Source of the DNA: an uncultured Bacilli bacterium
Lineage (GTDB): Bacteria; Bacillota_I; Bacilli_A; RF39; UBA660
Direction: 5' to 3'
Assembly: GCA_910584255.1 (NCBI GenBank)
Contig: CAJTXV010000004.1
Coordinates: 1-64,000 of the forward strand
DNA length: 64,000 nt
Shown: piece after piece, positions 41,882 to 51,424 of the stretch
Layout of the letters: each line of letters opens with the position of its first letter
Numbering within the stretch: the first letter of the stretch is position 1
Notes under the pieces: model-generated
What the model saw: only the letters and a program-made list of their open reading frames with translations
Told to the model about the DNA's origin: nothing
Databases searched by the model: none
Made by a program: the position numbers and the translations under genes

Positions 41882-43300
41882 TTATCTTTTTGTTAATTCT
41901 TCTACTAACAATTGATTTACTAGAGAAGGATTGGCGCTACCCTTACTTTCTTTCATGATTTGTCCCATGAGATATTTCAGTGCTCGATCTTTTCCTGCTT
42001 TATAATCCAAAACACTTGCTTCGTTTTCTTTTAAAACTTTATCCACAAGTTCTGTTAAGTAAGATGTATCACTAATCGTTTGAATACCACGAGAGGAAAT
42101 GATTTCGAGGGTAGAGGAATCTGTTTCCATTAAGTCATTTAATATTTCTTTAAATACTTTATTGGTTATTTCTCCACTGGATAATTTTGACACTAATTCC
42201 TTGAATTTATCCTTTGTTAGTTTTGTAGAAGTCAAACCTTTTTCTGTTTTATTTAAATAAGCAGAAATATCTCCTAATAATAAGTTACTAGCAATTACTA
42301 AATCTATATCTTCTAAGCCTAGTAAAAAATCACTTAGTTGTTTATTTTGAATTAGTTTATTAGCATTTACTAAAGAAATTCCTTTTTCTAGGTATAATTT
42401 TCTTCTCTCATCTGGCAAAATCTCTAAACTTGATTTAACTTTTTCAATATAATCATCTTCTAATACTAAAAACGGAATATCTGGTTCTGGAAAATAACGA
42501 TAATCGTTTCCAACTTCTTTGACACGCATTAACACTGTTTCATTTGTCTTTTCATCATATCTTCTTGTCTCTTCGCGGATTTGATTTCCGCGCTCTAATT
42601 CCTCTATTTGTCTTTTTGCTTCTACCATAACAACCATACCTGCACTACTGATAGACCCTACATTCTTTGTTTCTGTTCTCGTTCCTAATATCTCTGTTTT
42701 AGAAACGGAAACATTGACATCACAACGCATGCTACCCTCTTCGATTTTACAGTCTGAAACATTTAAATATAGCAATGTCTCTCGCAGTTTTTCTAGATAG
42801 GCAATCATTTCTTTATCACTCTTGATATCTGGTTCTGATACGATTTCGATTAAAGGAACCCCATTTCGGTTAAAATCTAGGAATGATTTATCTTTATAAT
42901 GTGTACTTTTACAAGTATCTTCCTCCATATGAATATCGTGAATTCCAATTTTTTTAGTAATGCCATCTACTTCAATCTCTAAATACCCATCTACACCAAT
43001 AGGACTTCTAGCTTGGGTAATTTGATATCCTTTGGGTAAATCTGGATAAAAATAATTTTTTCGATCAAAATGCATTTTTTTATTAATTTTACAATGAAAT
43101 GCAAGGGATGCTTTTAATGCAAGTTCTACGGCATAAGAATTCACAGTAGGAAGAACTCCAGGATATGCGAAATCAATTTCATTAATATTCGTATTGGCGA
43201 AGGTACCATAATGATTATTGGAATCTGAAAACATTTTGGTATTACTTTTTAACTCGCAATGAACTTCTGCTCCTGCGGTTACTTGATATTCTTTATTCAC
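41882..43300 (-). CDS. gatB: Aspartyl/glutamyl-tRNA(Asn/Gln) amidotransferase subunit B
   Basis: 472 residues from the GTG at 43300; this has AGGAGG 8 bases upstream, while the ATG at 43306 is only 2 bases from it. The N-terminal kinase-like cradle begins VTAGAEVHCEL and includes DFNRNGVPLIEIVSEPD and GSMRCDVNVSV. The C-terminal helical and YqeY-type tail (about 320-472) binds the tRNA. With GatA and GatC it converts Glu-tRNA(Gln) to Gln-tRNA(Gln), needed where GlnRS is absent. The start overlaps the gatA stop. Confidence 0.96.
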   Translation of the reverse strand: MNKEYQVTAGAEVHCELKSNTKMFSDSNNHYGTFANTNINEIDFAYPGVLPTVNSYAVELALKASLAFHCKINKKMHFDRKNYFYPDLPKGYQITQARSPIGVDGYLEIEVDGITKKIGIHDIHMEEDTCKSTHYKDKSFLDFNRNGVPLIEIVSEPDIKSDKEMIAYLEKLRETLLYLNVSDCKIEEGSMRCDVNVSVSKTEILGTRTETKNVGSISSAGMVVMVEAKRQIEELERGNQIREETRRYDEKTNETVLMRVKEVGNDYRYFPEPDIPFLVLEDDYIEKVKSSLEILPDERRKLYLEKGISLVNANKLIQNKQLSDFLLGLEDIDLVIASNLLLGDISAYLNKTEKGLTSTKLTKDKFKELVSKLSSGEITNKVFKEILNDLMETDSSTLEIISSRGIQTISDTSYLTELVDKVLKENEASVLDYKAGKDRALKYLMGQIMKESKGSANPSLVNQLLVEELTKR

Positions 43301-44750
43301 AAGCATTCCCTCCTGGTATTAAATTTAAGTTTAATTCTCTTTCAATCCATGCCGCTAGCTGATACATTTTAGCCTCTTCAAAGGAGTTTCCAATAATATG
43401 CATTCCGATTGGCATGTTCTCTTTATTAAAGCCGATTGGTACATTCATACCAGGAAGTCCCGCCATGTTGACAGGAATTACTAATACATCGTCTAGGAAT
43501 GACTGGATTGGATCATCTAGATCTTGAGCTAAATTGTAAGCAACTGTAGTTGTCGTTGGCCCTATGATTAAGTCATAAGTTTTAAATGCTTTTTGGAAGC
43601 TCTTTCTAATATCATCACGAATTTGAAGTGCTTTATTATAATAGGTAACAGCATTTTCTCCACTTAACAGGTAAGAACCTACCATAATTCTACGTTTCAC
43701 TTCCTTACCAAATCCTTCTTTTCTCGTTTTACGGTATAAATCTTCAACAGATTCTGGATTTTTTATAGAGTAGCCGAATCTTACACCATCAAATCTCGCT
43801 AAATTACTGCTTGCTTCCCCCATCGCAATGATCTGATATAGAGTAACTGCATTTTCTATGTAATCAATATCTATAAAATCAACGGTTACACCTTTCTTTC
43901 TTAATAATGCAATCATTTCATTTATTTTATCTTTGATTTCATTACTTACAATGTCACTTAAAAAATAGTTAGGAATTCCAATTTTCATTCCTTTGATATC
44001 TTTTCCAAGCAGCCTCGTAAAATCTTCCTTATCTCTTAATACACTCGTTAAATCATGAGTATCATGCCCTACTAACTCATTTAAAAGAAGAGCATTTTCA
44101 TAGACATTTCTAGTCATAGGACCAATTTGATCTAGGCTAGATGCAAAAGCCACTAACCCATAACGAGAAATTCTTCCATAGGTTGGTTTCATTCCGACAA
44201 TTCCAGTATAGCTTGCAGGTTGCCTAATAGATCCTCCCGTATCGCTTCCTAGTGCCAAAGGAACGATTCTTTGTGAAATACAAGCAGCACTTCCTCCAGA
44301 AGAACCTCCTGTGATTTTTTCTTTATTCCAAGGGTTTTTCGGTGCACCAAAATAACTGGTTCTACTAGTTGATCCCATCGCAAATTCATCCATGTTGGTC
44401 TTTCCTATAATAATCATATGCTTGTCTTTGATTTTTTGAACTACCGTTGCATCATAAATTGGTACATAATTTTCTAACATTTTAGATGCACAAGTGGTTC
44501 TTAAATCTTTCGTTGAAATATTATCTTTCACTGCAATAGGAATTCCAAAAAGAAGGTTATCTACTTCTAAATCTTCGAGTTTTTTAGCCTCTTCTATCGC
44601 ATTTTCTTTATTTAATGTAATAAAACAGTTTAAGTCTTTATTTTCTTCAATGCGAGAAAATGCTTCTTCTACTAAATCTATCGGACGAATTTCTTTTTTC
44701 TTCAGTAATTCGTTAATTTCTATAATACTTTTATCTAAATATTTACTCAT
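43293..44750 (-). CDS. gatA: Aspartyl/glutamyl-tRNA(Asn/Gln) amidotransferase subunit A
   Basis: 485 residues of the amidase signature family. The Lys of AVKDNI, the Gly/Ser-rich TGGSSGGSAA, and the Ser of GSDTGGSIRQPAS form the Ser-cisSer-Lys triad. It releases ammonia from glutamine for GatB. It overlaps gatC upstream and gatB downstream by a few bases, giving a tight gatCAB operon. Confidence 0.97.
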   Translation of the reverse strand: MSKYLDKSIIEINELLKKKEIRPIDLVEEAFSRIEENKDLNCFITLNKENAIEEAKKLEDLEVDNLLFGIPIAVKDNISTKDLRTTCASKMLENYVPIYDATVVQKIKDKHMIIIGKTNMDEFAMGSTSRTSYFGAPKNPWNKEKITGGSSGGSAACISQRIVPLALGSDTGGSIRQPASYTGIVGMKPTYGRISRYGLVAFASSLDQIGPMTRNVYENALLLNELVGHDTHDLTSVLRDKEDFTRLLGKDIKGMKIGIPNYFLSDIVSNEIKDKINEMIALLRKKGVTVDFIDIDYIENAVTLYQIIAMGEASSNLARFDGVRFGYSIKNPESVEDLYRKTRKEGFGKEVKRRIMVGSYLLSGENAVTYYNKALQIRDDIRKSFQKAFKTYDLIIGPTTTTVAYNLAQDLDDPIQSFLDDVLVIPVNMAGLPGMNVPIGFNKENMPIGMHIIGNSFEEAKMYQLAAWIERELNLNLIPGGNACE

Positions 44751-45039
44751 GAATCATCACCGGCACTTCCACAAAATTCCCACTCGTTCTTGGTGCATTT
44801 TTCTTTACTTTATCAAAAGAAATACCACTTTCATTTTTATCTTCTCTAAGACTTACTGTATGCTCAACAGGGGTAATTAATAGTTCTTCATCGTAGTTTT
44901 TAATTTCACTAATTTTTTCTACTTCATTTAATAATTTTTTTAGATTGATTGCGTATTGTTCTTTTTCTTCTTCTGTTAATTCTATTCTAGCTAGATCAGC
45001 TACGTGTTCTACCTCATAAAGTTCTAATTTTTCTTCCAT
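44743..45039 (-). CDS. gatC: Aspartyl/glutamyl-tRNA(Asn/Gln) amidotransferase subunit C
   Basis: 98 residues, usual length. VEHVADLARIELTEEE at the N-terminus and LREDKNESG and NAPRTSGNFVEVP near the C-terminus are typical of GatC. GGAGG lies before the ATG at 45039. It is the first gene of the gatCAB operon and stabilises the GatA/GatB interface. Confidence 0.95.
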   Translation of the reverse strand: MEEKLELYEVEHVADLARIELTEEEKEQYAINLKKLLNEVEKISEIKNYDEELLITPVEHTVSLREDKNESGISFDKVKKNAPRTSGNFVEVPVMIHE

Positions 45040-45153
45040 ACTATGCCTCCTAAATAAATGTTATTCACTTATCGGTTTCTAACTATTATTATACCACGAG
45101 TTTATACTTTTTGAATTTTTTCTTCTCTACATTTTTTTACTATATTTTATTTA

Positions 45154-45858
45154 TCAGATTCTCATTTCTACTTTTTTCTGATATCCTGGAAACATTAAAA
45201 TACTATCATACTCAACTTCTTTTCCATTTAATATAAATTTATATTGTAGATTTAAGTATTCTGCTACTTTTTTTGGGATGGTTACCATCTTTTTCCATTC
45301 TTTTAAAATACTAATATCAAAGTCATTTTCTGTATTATAAATTACAATTAGTTCTGTATCTGTAATTTGAATTCTTACTTTTTTAATCTTTTGTATTTCT
45401 GTATTGATTTTATCTTGAATAGTTGAGTTTTCAGTCCTATGATATGTAACATCTAGTTTATCTGCTAAAAGTAAGGAAAGCCCTACAAAAGATGCAATAT
45501 GTGTTCCACTTGAGTGATCCCCAATTGCTTGATATAGTATTTCTTTTTCTGTTTCTGTTACCTGAACATTTTCAATAAATTTTCTAGAGAGTTTAACACT
45601 TTCTGTTGCATGATCTATTTTCTCTCCTTTACTTAGTCCAATATCATGAAGTAAAGATGCAAACATGGCTAGTTCGATTGTCCTATCATCTACTTGTAGC
45701 TGACTTAATATTTCTTTTGTATATTCTGAAACTCTTTTATAATGTCCTAGTCCATGTTCCCAATCCCATTTTCCATCTGTAATAAAATGCATTCTTTCTA
45801 TTTTTCTTACGATACTTAGGTATTCTTCATTTTTTAATAAATTAGTCGATAAACTCAT
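45154..45858 (-). CDS. HD-domain phosphohydrolase
   Basis: 234 residues from the ATG at 45858 (MSLSTNLLK), which has AAAGGAAG 7 bases upstream; a longer frame to 45936 overlaps the next gene and lacks a site. The HD motif is LLHDIGLSKG, with an upstream His (EHGLGHYKRV) and a downstream GDHSSG, the metal ligands of the superfamily. The C-terminal half is a separate small domain (KVRIQITDTELIVIYN). Substrate unknown; such proteins cleave nucleotides or cyclic nucleotides. It ends a run of orphan genes on the minus strand. Confidence 0.82.
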   Translation of the reverse strand: MSLSTNLLKNEEYLSIVRKIERMHFITDGKWDWEHGLGHYKRVSEYTKEILSQLQVDDRTIELAMFASLLHDIGLSKGEKIDHATESVKLSRKFIENVQVTETEKEILYQAIGDHSSGTHIASFVGLSLLLADKLDVTYHRTENSTIQDKINTEIQKIKKVRIQITDTELIVIYNTENDFDISILKEWKKMVTIPKKVAEYLNLQYKFILNGKEVEYDSILMFPGYQKKVEMRI

Positions 45859-45925
45859 ATAAACTTCCTTTCCATTATGTAGTTTATGATTAAAACTCCT
45901 ATTGATTATTGTCTTTGCTTTTATT

Positions 45926-46627
45926 TTAATCATCAATACTTTTTTTATATATTTTAGCCCAAGAAAATATTTTACCTGTCACATTTTCGTCATAGCAAAC
46001 ACATTTTTCAAAATTAGAAAGGTTCCAATAGCTAATTATCTCACTTGCGACTTTTTTCGTAAGATTTCTTACTAACTGTTTTTCTTTTAAACAAAAGGCA
46101 ATTTGCTCATCTGATTTTCCTTGATTTCTGTATTGTTCTGTTAGTTTTCTTTCTAGTTCTTCTGTAAAACCCTCACTATCCCAAATATTAATTTCAATCT
46201 CCATATCACTGATACCTACTACTTTCGGATACATTTCAATTTCTAATAAAGGGGAAGATATCATTTCTAGTCTCAGTCCTATCTCCAACCAATTTTTTCC
46301 TGGTAGGGCAATACGAGTATTCACACTATGTGGATTCACTCCCTCCATTTGTTTTAACATTTTTAGTATTCCTTCATATAGGTTATATCTAGCAACATAG
46401 AAAAATAATGGATTTTCATTTAGTTTTTCGTACTTAAATATTGAAATATCTAAATTTAAAAGTGACTTTAAATATTTTAGTTGCTCTTTGGTTAGATTGT
46501 GAATATTCTGATTGATTGCAAGGTTTAATTCATCTTTATCTGTTAATAAATAATCAGTATCACTCAAAGTTTTCGTTTTTGATCCTGGTGGTATCTTTAT
46601 TTCAAAAAGTCCTTTTTGTTGTTCCAT
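45926..46627 (-). CDS. Hypothetical protein
   Basis: 233 residues, no TM segment, no family recognised. The middle section contains a beta-rich stretch (WLEIGLRLEMISSPLLEIEM). The protein has one pair of close cysteines (EKCVCYDEN). AAGGAGAG precedes the ATG. It lies upstream of the HD phosphohydrolase gene. Confidence 0.6.
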   Translation of the reverse strand: MEQQKGLFEIKIPPGSKTKTLSDTDYLLTDKDELNLAINQNIHNLTKEQLKYLKSLLNLDISIFKYEKLNENPLFFYVARYNLYEGILKMLKQMEGVNPHSVNTRIALPGKNWLEIGLRLEMISSPLLEIEMYPKVVGISDMEIEINIWDSEGFTEELERKLTEQYRNQGKSDEQIAFCLKEKQLVRNLTKKVASEIISYWNLSNFEKCVCYDENVTGKIFSWAKIYKKSIDD

Positions 46628-46802
46628 ATTCTCTCCTTCTGATACTTTTTTATATTATTCATCTACTATACTAAAATAGAGATTTTATAAGTTTGAGAAT
46701 TATTATATTCCTTTTAAAAATAATTGTAAATAAAAGAATCACCTAATATGATGATTCCAAGTTATTTTATAATATTCATTTTCTACCAAGAAAAAAATTC
46801 AT

Positions 46803-47540
46803 CTAACATTTACTTTTTGGTTGGTTTCCTTGGTGATGAAAGTTATTTTCTATTTTCATAATTTTTTCTTCAAATGGGCTTTCTTCACCATTTAGAATAT
46901 AATCGTTATGTCTCCAAAAATTCTCATATTCACTGATATCACTCATAGAAATTATCTGCTTTCTATCATATATACCATTTGGGTTACTAATATGATAAGA
47001 ATAGGATGGATTTTTCTGGAATGTATTTGTTCTTATATCGTAATGACCTAATAGTAGTGTTGGAAAAATTCTAAAATATTTGATTTTTTCCTCATTTATA
47101 TGATAGGGAACTCCACTACTACTAATATTAAATTTAGGTTGATAGGTTCTATCATAATACCATATTGGTATTGGATAAAATTCTTCATCTACAGGTTGAA
47201 AGAAAATTAAAGGAATCTTATATAAAAAACATTGAAACGATAGACTACAGCTTTCTACAATTACTTGTTCTAGACTAGTTAATTCTACTTTTTCTTTCCA
47301 TATATTTCTAGATGAGTCAAAGTTTTGGTTTAGATTACTAAAGGTTCTCCAAATTTCGTTTCCAGAATATGCTAATCCGTTTTGGTATACATCTTGAGTA
47401 TCTTCTAAATTCAAAGTGGTAGTATGCATCAAGTAAACAAAATTAGGATCCATATCTTCAATTTTTATAGTAATACCATTGATTTTACTTCTGTAAAAAT
47501 CTACTTCTTGTTTCATTCTTTTTAACTCTTCAATATCCAT
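46803..47540 (-). CDS. Hypothetical protein with ART-like N-terminal motif
   Basis: 245 residues, soluble. Near residue 35 the pattern FVYLMHTTTLNLEDTQDVYQ then NGL resembles the first strand of ADP-ribosyltransferase-fold families such as DarT/DUF4433 and Tpt1 (pattern lyHfTh..NL..Il..GL). A His and Thr are in the expected positions, but no catalytic Glu motif could be assigned. The similarity is short and the call is tentative. AAGGAAG precedes the ATG. Neighbours are also unrecognised. Confidence 0.5.
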   Translation of the reverse strand: MDIEELKRMKQEVDFYRSKINGITIKIEDMDPNFVYLMHTTTLNLEDTQDVYQNGLAYSGNEIWRTFSNLNQNFDSSRNIWKEKVELTSLEQVIVESCSLSFQCFLYKIPLIFFQPVDEEFYPIPIWYYDRTYQPKFNISSSGVPYHINEEKIKYFRIFPTLLLGHYDIRTNTFQKNPSYSYHISNPNGIYDRKQIISMSDISEYENFWRHNDYILNGEESPFEEKIMKIENNFHHQGNQPKSKC

Positions 47541-47670
47541 ATAAAACTTCCTTCTATCGATTGTATAATTCCATCAAGAGTTTATTTTCTTTATTTAAAA
47601 TATTAGAGAATGGGATAAAGATTGTCAAATATGATTTTTTTATCCATATATTCGAACATTTTTTATAGAA

Positions 47671-48072
47671 TTATATATATTTTTTCTCTTCTAATAGTTT
47701 TTTTACTTTTTCTTTATTTGAATTATCTTTCATCATAGTATTAATTAGTTCTTTTTTAAAGTCCTCATGTTCATCTGAATATTCATATCGAATTCCTAGA
47801 TTTTGATAGTATTCTCTTATTTTTTCAAAACTTTTTAACCCATAAGACATAAATTCCATATTTACTGGAATTACTTTTCCCGTAATATAAGGGGACTTAA
47901 TTAATTCACGATGGTGGTTTAAGAATGTAGTATAAAATTTACTATTTAGTAAGGCTTGTTTTAGTTCTTCTTCTGTTAATGATGATAAACTAGATCCTTT
48001 CAATAAATTTGTATAGTAATCTACATCATAATCCGCACATAAATATGATTTATACTCTTTTAGTATTTCCAT
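47671..48072 (-). CDS. Hypothetical protein
   Basis: 133 residues, mostly helical, with a charged C-terminus ending EEKKYI. No family recognised. The ATG has only a weak ribosome binding site (GAGG about 14 bases upstream), and it begins 6 bases after the end of the frameshifted gene to its right, so it is probably translated by coupling. It belongs to a short orphan-gene patch. Confidence 0.55.
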   Translation of the reverse strand: MEILKEYKSYLCADYDVDYYTNLLKGSSLSSLTEEELKQALLNSKFYTTFLNHHRELIKSPYITGKVIPVNMEFMSYGLKSFEKIREYYQNLGIRYEYSDEHEDFKKELINTMMKDNSNKEKVKKLLEEKKYI

Positions 48073-48078
48073 TGCATT

Positions 48079-48536
48079 TTAGAAATCCTCAATTAAGTGT
48101 TTTTGCTTTTCATGTTCATCTATATCATCTGATGAAATAACAGTACCATCAAAATCATCTTTTTCAATGAAAGTTTCAATCAAATATAGAGGCATTATGT
48201 CATATGTATAATCTCCATAACCAATATGTTTCATAATCATATCTATTGGAATATCATATTCCAAAATCATGTTGATATCAGTTCTTAGTTTGTGGTAATG
48301 TTCATTAGTTTAAATCCCTCTAAAATGGCATCCTCTGGGAATAAGCAAAAATATTTTCCTTGAAGATTTTCACAGTCTATGGTATTAAAATCATGTCCAG
48401 TTTCTTTATAAAAATGTGTATATCCCATTTTATAATAGAATGTCTCTGAATATAGTGTCTCTGGACTTTCTTTAATGTCCTCATCTAATCGATATCCCAT
48501 AAAAAAGTTGCTGGGAACTACTCTATAAATTTTCAT
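48079..48536 (-). pseudogene. Frameshifted gene of unknown family (two frames)
   Basis: Two reading frames, 48285-48536 (83 residues, ATG with AAGGGG site) and 48079-48270 (63 residues), read better as one protein. The first ends FKLMNITTN and stop; in the shifted frame the sequence continues LRTDINMILEYDIPIDMIMK. The second frame has no ribosome binding site and begins in the middle of what looks like a conserved stretch. A change of one base near 48285 would give a continuous protein of about 150 residues. It could be a real frameshift, programmed shifting or a sequencing error. Confidence 0.55.
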
Positions 48537-48652
48537 AAAATTCCCCTTGAAAGTAGGTATATAATATCATAAATTTAAAAAGAGTGCAATTAAAATTTAT
48601 TTCCTATACTAACAACTTTCTACTTTTCCTATTTTATTTAGAAAATCCATAT

Positions 48653-49525
48653 TTAACGTATTTCATCTAATATACTTAATCTTTTTATTCTAATATTATT
48701 TTGGATACCACTTCCTAATTCAACATCTGGTTTGACGGTTTTTCCATGAAAATCACTACCACCACTAGTTAGTAAATCATATTGATTGGCAACTTCTAAA
48801 TAATACTTCATCTCTTCTTTCGTATGACTAGAATGATAAACTTCAATTCCTCTTAAGCCATAATGAATCATTTCTCTTAATAATACTAAAAATTCTTTTT
48901 TAGGTAATTCTAATGATTTAGGGTGTGCTAAAACGGAAATACCACCACTCTTAGAAATTAATTCTAAACACTCTTGATACTCTAAGCCTTTTCCTGTTTG
49001 CCTAGTTTTATTATATGCGTCTATCAAATACTTATCAAATGCATCTTGAACAGTATTTGCATAACCATATTTCATACATAATTTTGCTAAATCTGGGCGT
49101 CCTAAATTATGATTTAGATTGACTAGATTCTTTATATCTTCATATTTAAATTTAATTCCATAGTCTCTTTTTATCTGTTCCATAATAGATAAAACAGAAT
49201 TGATACTATTATCTTTTAATTCCTCCATTTTTTTATTTAAAGTTTCATCGGTTAGATTGATATCATACCCTAGAATATGCATTCTTCCCTTATTGGTCTT
49301 TGCTGATAATTCTATACCATCGATTATTTGAATACCACTTTCTACAATCAAAGAATCATTTCTATTGATTTTCTTTATTCCTGCTATCGTATCATGATCT
49401 GTAATAGATATTGTAGAAATGTTTTTATCAATTGCTAATCTTATTAATTCTTGGGGTGATAAATCTCCATCTGAATAATTAGAATGCATATGTAAATCAA
49501 TTAATTTTTCATTTTCCATATTCAC
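48653..49525 (-). CDS. PHP-domain metal-dependent phosphoesterase
   Basis: 290 residues. The PHP metal site starts DLHMHSNYSDG (His12 and His14), with ITDHDT, HILGYDI, VLAHPKS and GGSDFHG further on, matching the trinuclear PHP centre. It probably hydrolyses small phosphoesters such as 3',5'-bisphosphate nucleotides. The start overlaps the upstream MBL gene by 17 bases (GTG at 49525 or ATG at 49519). It is the last gene of a run with MBL, coaD and the coaE-like gene. Confidence 0.88.
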   Translation of the reverse strand: MNMENEKLIDLHMHSNYSDGDLSPQELIRLAIDKNISTISITDHDTIAGIKKINRNDSLIVESGIQIIDGIELSAKTNKGRMHILGYDINLTDETLNKKMEELKDNSINSVLSIMEQIKRDYGIKFKYEDIKNLVNLNHNLGRPDLAKLCMKYGYANTVQDAFDKYLIDAYNKTRQTGKGLEYQECLELISKSGGISVLAHPKSLELPKKEFLVLLREMIHYGLRGIEVYHSSHTKEEMKYYLEVANQYDLLTSGGSDFHGKTVKPDVELGSGIQNNIRIKRLSILDEIR

Positions 49526-50288
49526 CAGTTCTCCTTAATATAATCTGTTTATTCTCCTTGGCTACTTCTATATTTTCAAAATTTTGTTTTGCTTCTTCTA
49601 AATACAATCTTTTATCTTCCTCCGGCCAAAAATGTGTTAATAATAACCTTTCAGCTTTTGATTTATTTGCTAAAAGTCCTGCATCATAGGCAGTCATATG
49701 TGTCTTACTTAAAGAATTATGCTTTCTAAGAAATGAACTTTCACAAATAATTAAACTAGAGTTTTGACAAAATTCCACTAATTGATCAAAATTCGTAGTA
49801 CCAATATCAGATGTATATACGACTTTAAAATTCTCATTCATCAGTTTTATCATATATGACTCTATCGAATGGGATTGATTATCTAAAAAACTTATCTTTA
49901 GATCCCCAATGTGAAAAGAATCGTTATTCTCTATTTCAAAATAATCAGAGTAACTTTCATCATTTAATAAAATGGATTCTTTATTCAAACCAAAATCTCT
50001 TTTAGGTAAAAAAATCTTAATTTTTTCATTTAGAAGTCCTAAGTTATGGTACACATAAGATGCGTATTGAACCAAACCAATATCTCCAAAGTGATCTTTA
50101 TGATAATGTGTAATTATTACAGTTAAGTTTTTTAAATCATTTGGAAAATCCAAATATCTTGTGATTCCATTTCCACAATCCAGTAATACTTTTTCATCCT
50201 TATACTCAACAAGGAAACCAGGGCAATTCATACTTTCTTTTAAATATGGTGAGATTGTGCCCAATGGTGTGATTATCATTTCATTCAT
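49509..50288 (-). CDS. MBL-fold hydrolase (ribonuclease Z-like)
   Basis: 259 residues. The metal-binding HYHKDH is at residues 61-66, with DCGNG before it, TSDIGTTN and SFLRKH later, and LLTHFWPEE near the C-terminus, the pattern of RNase Z/elaC-related MBL proteins without the tRNA-binding exosite. The substrate is unknown. The gene starts right after the coaD stop and overlaps the PHP gene downstream. Confidence 0.85.
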   Translation of the reverse strand: MNEMIITPLGTISPYLKESMNCPGFLVEYKDEKVLLDCGNGITRYLDFPNDLKNLTVIITHYHKDHFGDIGLVQYASYVYHNLGLLNEKIKIFLPKRDFGLNKESILLNDESYSDYFEIENNDSFHIGDLKISFLDNQSHSIESYMIKLMNENFKVVYTSDIGTTNFDQLVEFCQNSSLIICESSFLRKHNSLSKTHMTAYDAGLLANKSKAERLLLTHFWPEEDKRLYLEEAKQNFENIEVAKENKQIILRRTGEYGK

Positions 50289-50780
50289 TTACATCTTGCC
50301 CCTTTTCTTGACCATCATTCTTTCTTGAACTATTGGGTCTACATACCTTGAAATATCTTTATCAAGATTATTAATTTCCTTTACCACACTAGATGATACA
50401 AATTGATATTCTTTATCAGCAAATAAGCAAATTGTATTTATTTGATTATTGGATACTTCTTTATTTATTTGTTGTAATTGAACTTCATAATCATAGTCAC
50501 TTAGACTTCTAAGGCCTCTAATAATTGCCTTACACTCGTGAAGTAGGGCAACATCAACTGCAGCGCCACTTCCAGATATAACTCTTATATTATTCCTTTT
50601 CTGGTATAACTTTTCTATGATTTCCATTCTTTCCTCTAAAGTAAATAAGCCTGTTTTCTTTGATGGGTTTTGTAGTATTGCTATTATTACTTCATCAAAT
50701 AATTCACTTGCTTGCTCAATAATATTCATATGTCCTTTTGTCATTGGGTCAAAACTTCCTGGATATAAAACCTTTGTCAT
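50289..50780 (-). CDS. coaD: Phosphopantetheine adenylyltransferase
   Basis: 163 residues, the family length. YPGSFDPMTKGHMNII gives the (T/H)xGH nucleotidyl-transferase motif (TKGH, residues 14-17); RGLRSLSDYDYE and VSSSVVKEI are typical of CoaD. It transfers AMP to 4'-phosphopantetheine in coenzyme A synthesis. The start overlaps the coaE-like gene by 4 bases, placing the last two CoA steps side by side. Confidence 0.96.
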   Translation of the reverse strand: MTKVLYPGSFDPMTKGHMNIIEQASELFDEVIIAILQNPSKKTGLFTLEERMEIIEKLYQKRNNIRVISGSGAAVDVALLHECKAIIRGLRSLSDYDYEVQLQQINKEVSNNQINTICLFADKEYQFVSSSVVKEINNLDKDISRYVDPIVQERMMVKKRGKM

Positions 50781-51334
50781 AATAATTTCACCAAACCTTT
50801 CAATGATTCCATTTCACTTTCTTTTAGAACATAATCGAATGATTCTGTATCAATATCTATACTTGCTTTTTCTCTTAAATCAAAATCACTATCCGATATA
50901 TTATCTCTTGCAACTGCTCTTTTTTTTCTAGTTTCATATGGGATATCTAACAAAATTGTAAAATCACACATACTAAAGTATTTTGTAATAGGTAGTAATT
51001 GCCAATCTAAAATAATGAGTTTTTCTTGGTTAACATCCAAAAATCTATCAATTTCTATTTGCATATATTTCCATGTTATATCAGTTAATTTTTCCATTTC
51101 ACTCCTAAACGCAAACACTATTTCACCAAGCTTTTTTCTGTTTATACCACTTTCTGTTTTAATACCACTCCCAAATGTTTCTATTAACTCTTTCTCAACA
51201 TTAGGAATTGCCAAAACCTTATGCCCAATCTTATCAATATCTAAGTGTACTGATTCCTTATTCACTAGTTCCATTAGTTCCCTTGCTACCGTACTTTTAC
51301 CACTTCCGGATTTTCCACAAATTCCTATTATCAT
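50777..51334 (-). CDS. coaE: Dephospho-CoA kinase-like protein
   Basis: 185 residues. Walker A GICGKSGSGKST (residues 4-15), HLDIDKIGHKVL as the usual Asp-containing acceptor region, and RKKRAVARDN in the lid. Length and neighbourhood (directly upstream of coaD) fit CoaE, the final kinase of CoA synthesis. The similarity in the middle part is modest, so a related small-molecule kinase is possible. GGAGG precedes the ATG. It is divergent from the LysR gene. Confidence 0.75.
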   Translation of the reverse strand: MIIGICGKSGSGKSTVARELMELVNKESVHLDIDKIGHKVLAIPNVEKELIETFGSGIKTESGINRKKLGEIVFAFRSEMEKLTDITWKYMQIEIDRFLDVNQEKLIILDWQLLPITKYFSMCDFTILLDIPYETRKKRAVARDNISDSDFDLREKASIDIDTESFDYVLKESEMESLKGLVKLL

Positions 51335-51424
51335 TTATTTTCCTCCCTCCTACTTGCAGTATACTCTTGTTATTGATATAATTAAAATACATATTTATTA
51401 TGTTTATTATAACTGGAGGTTATT

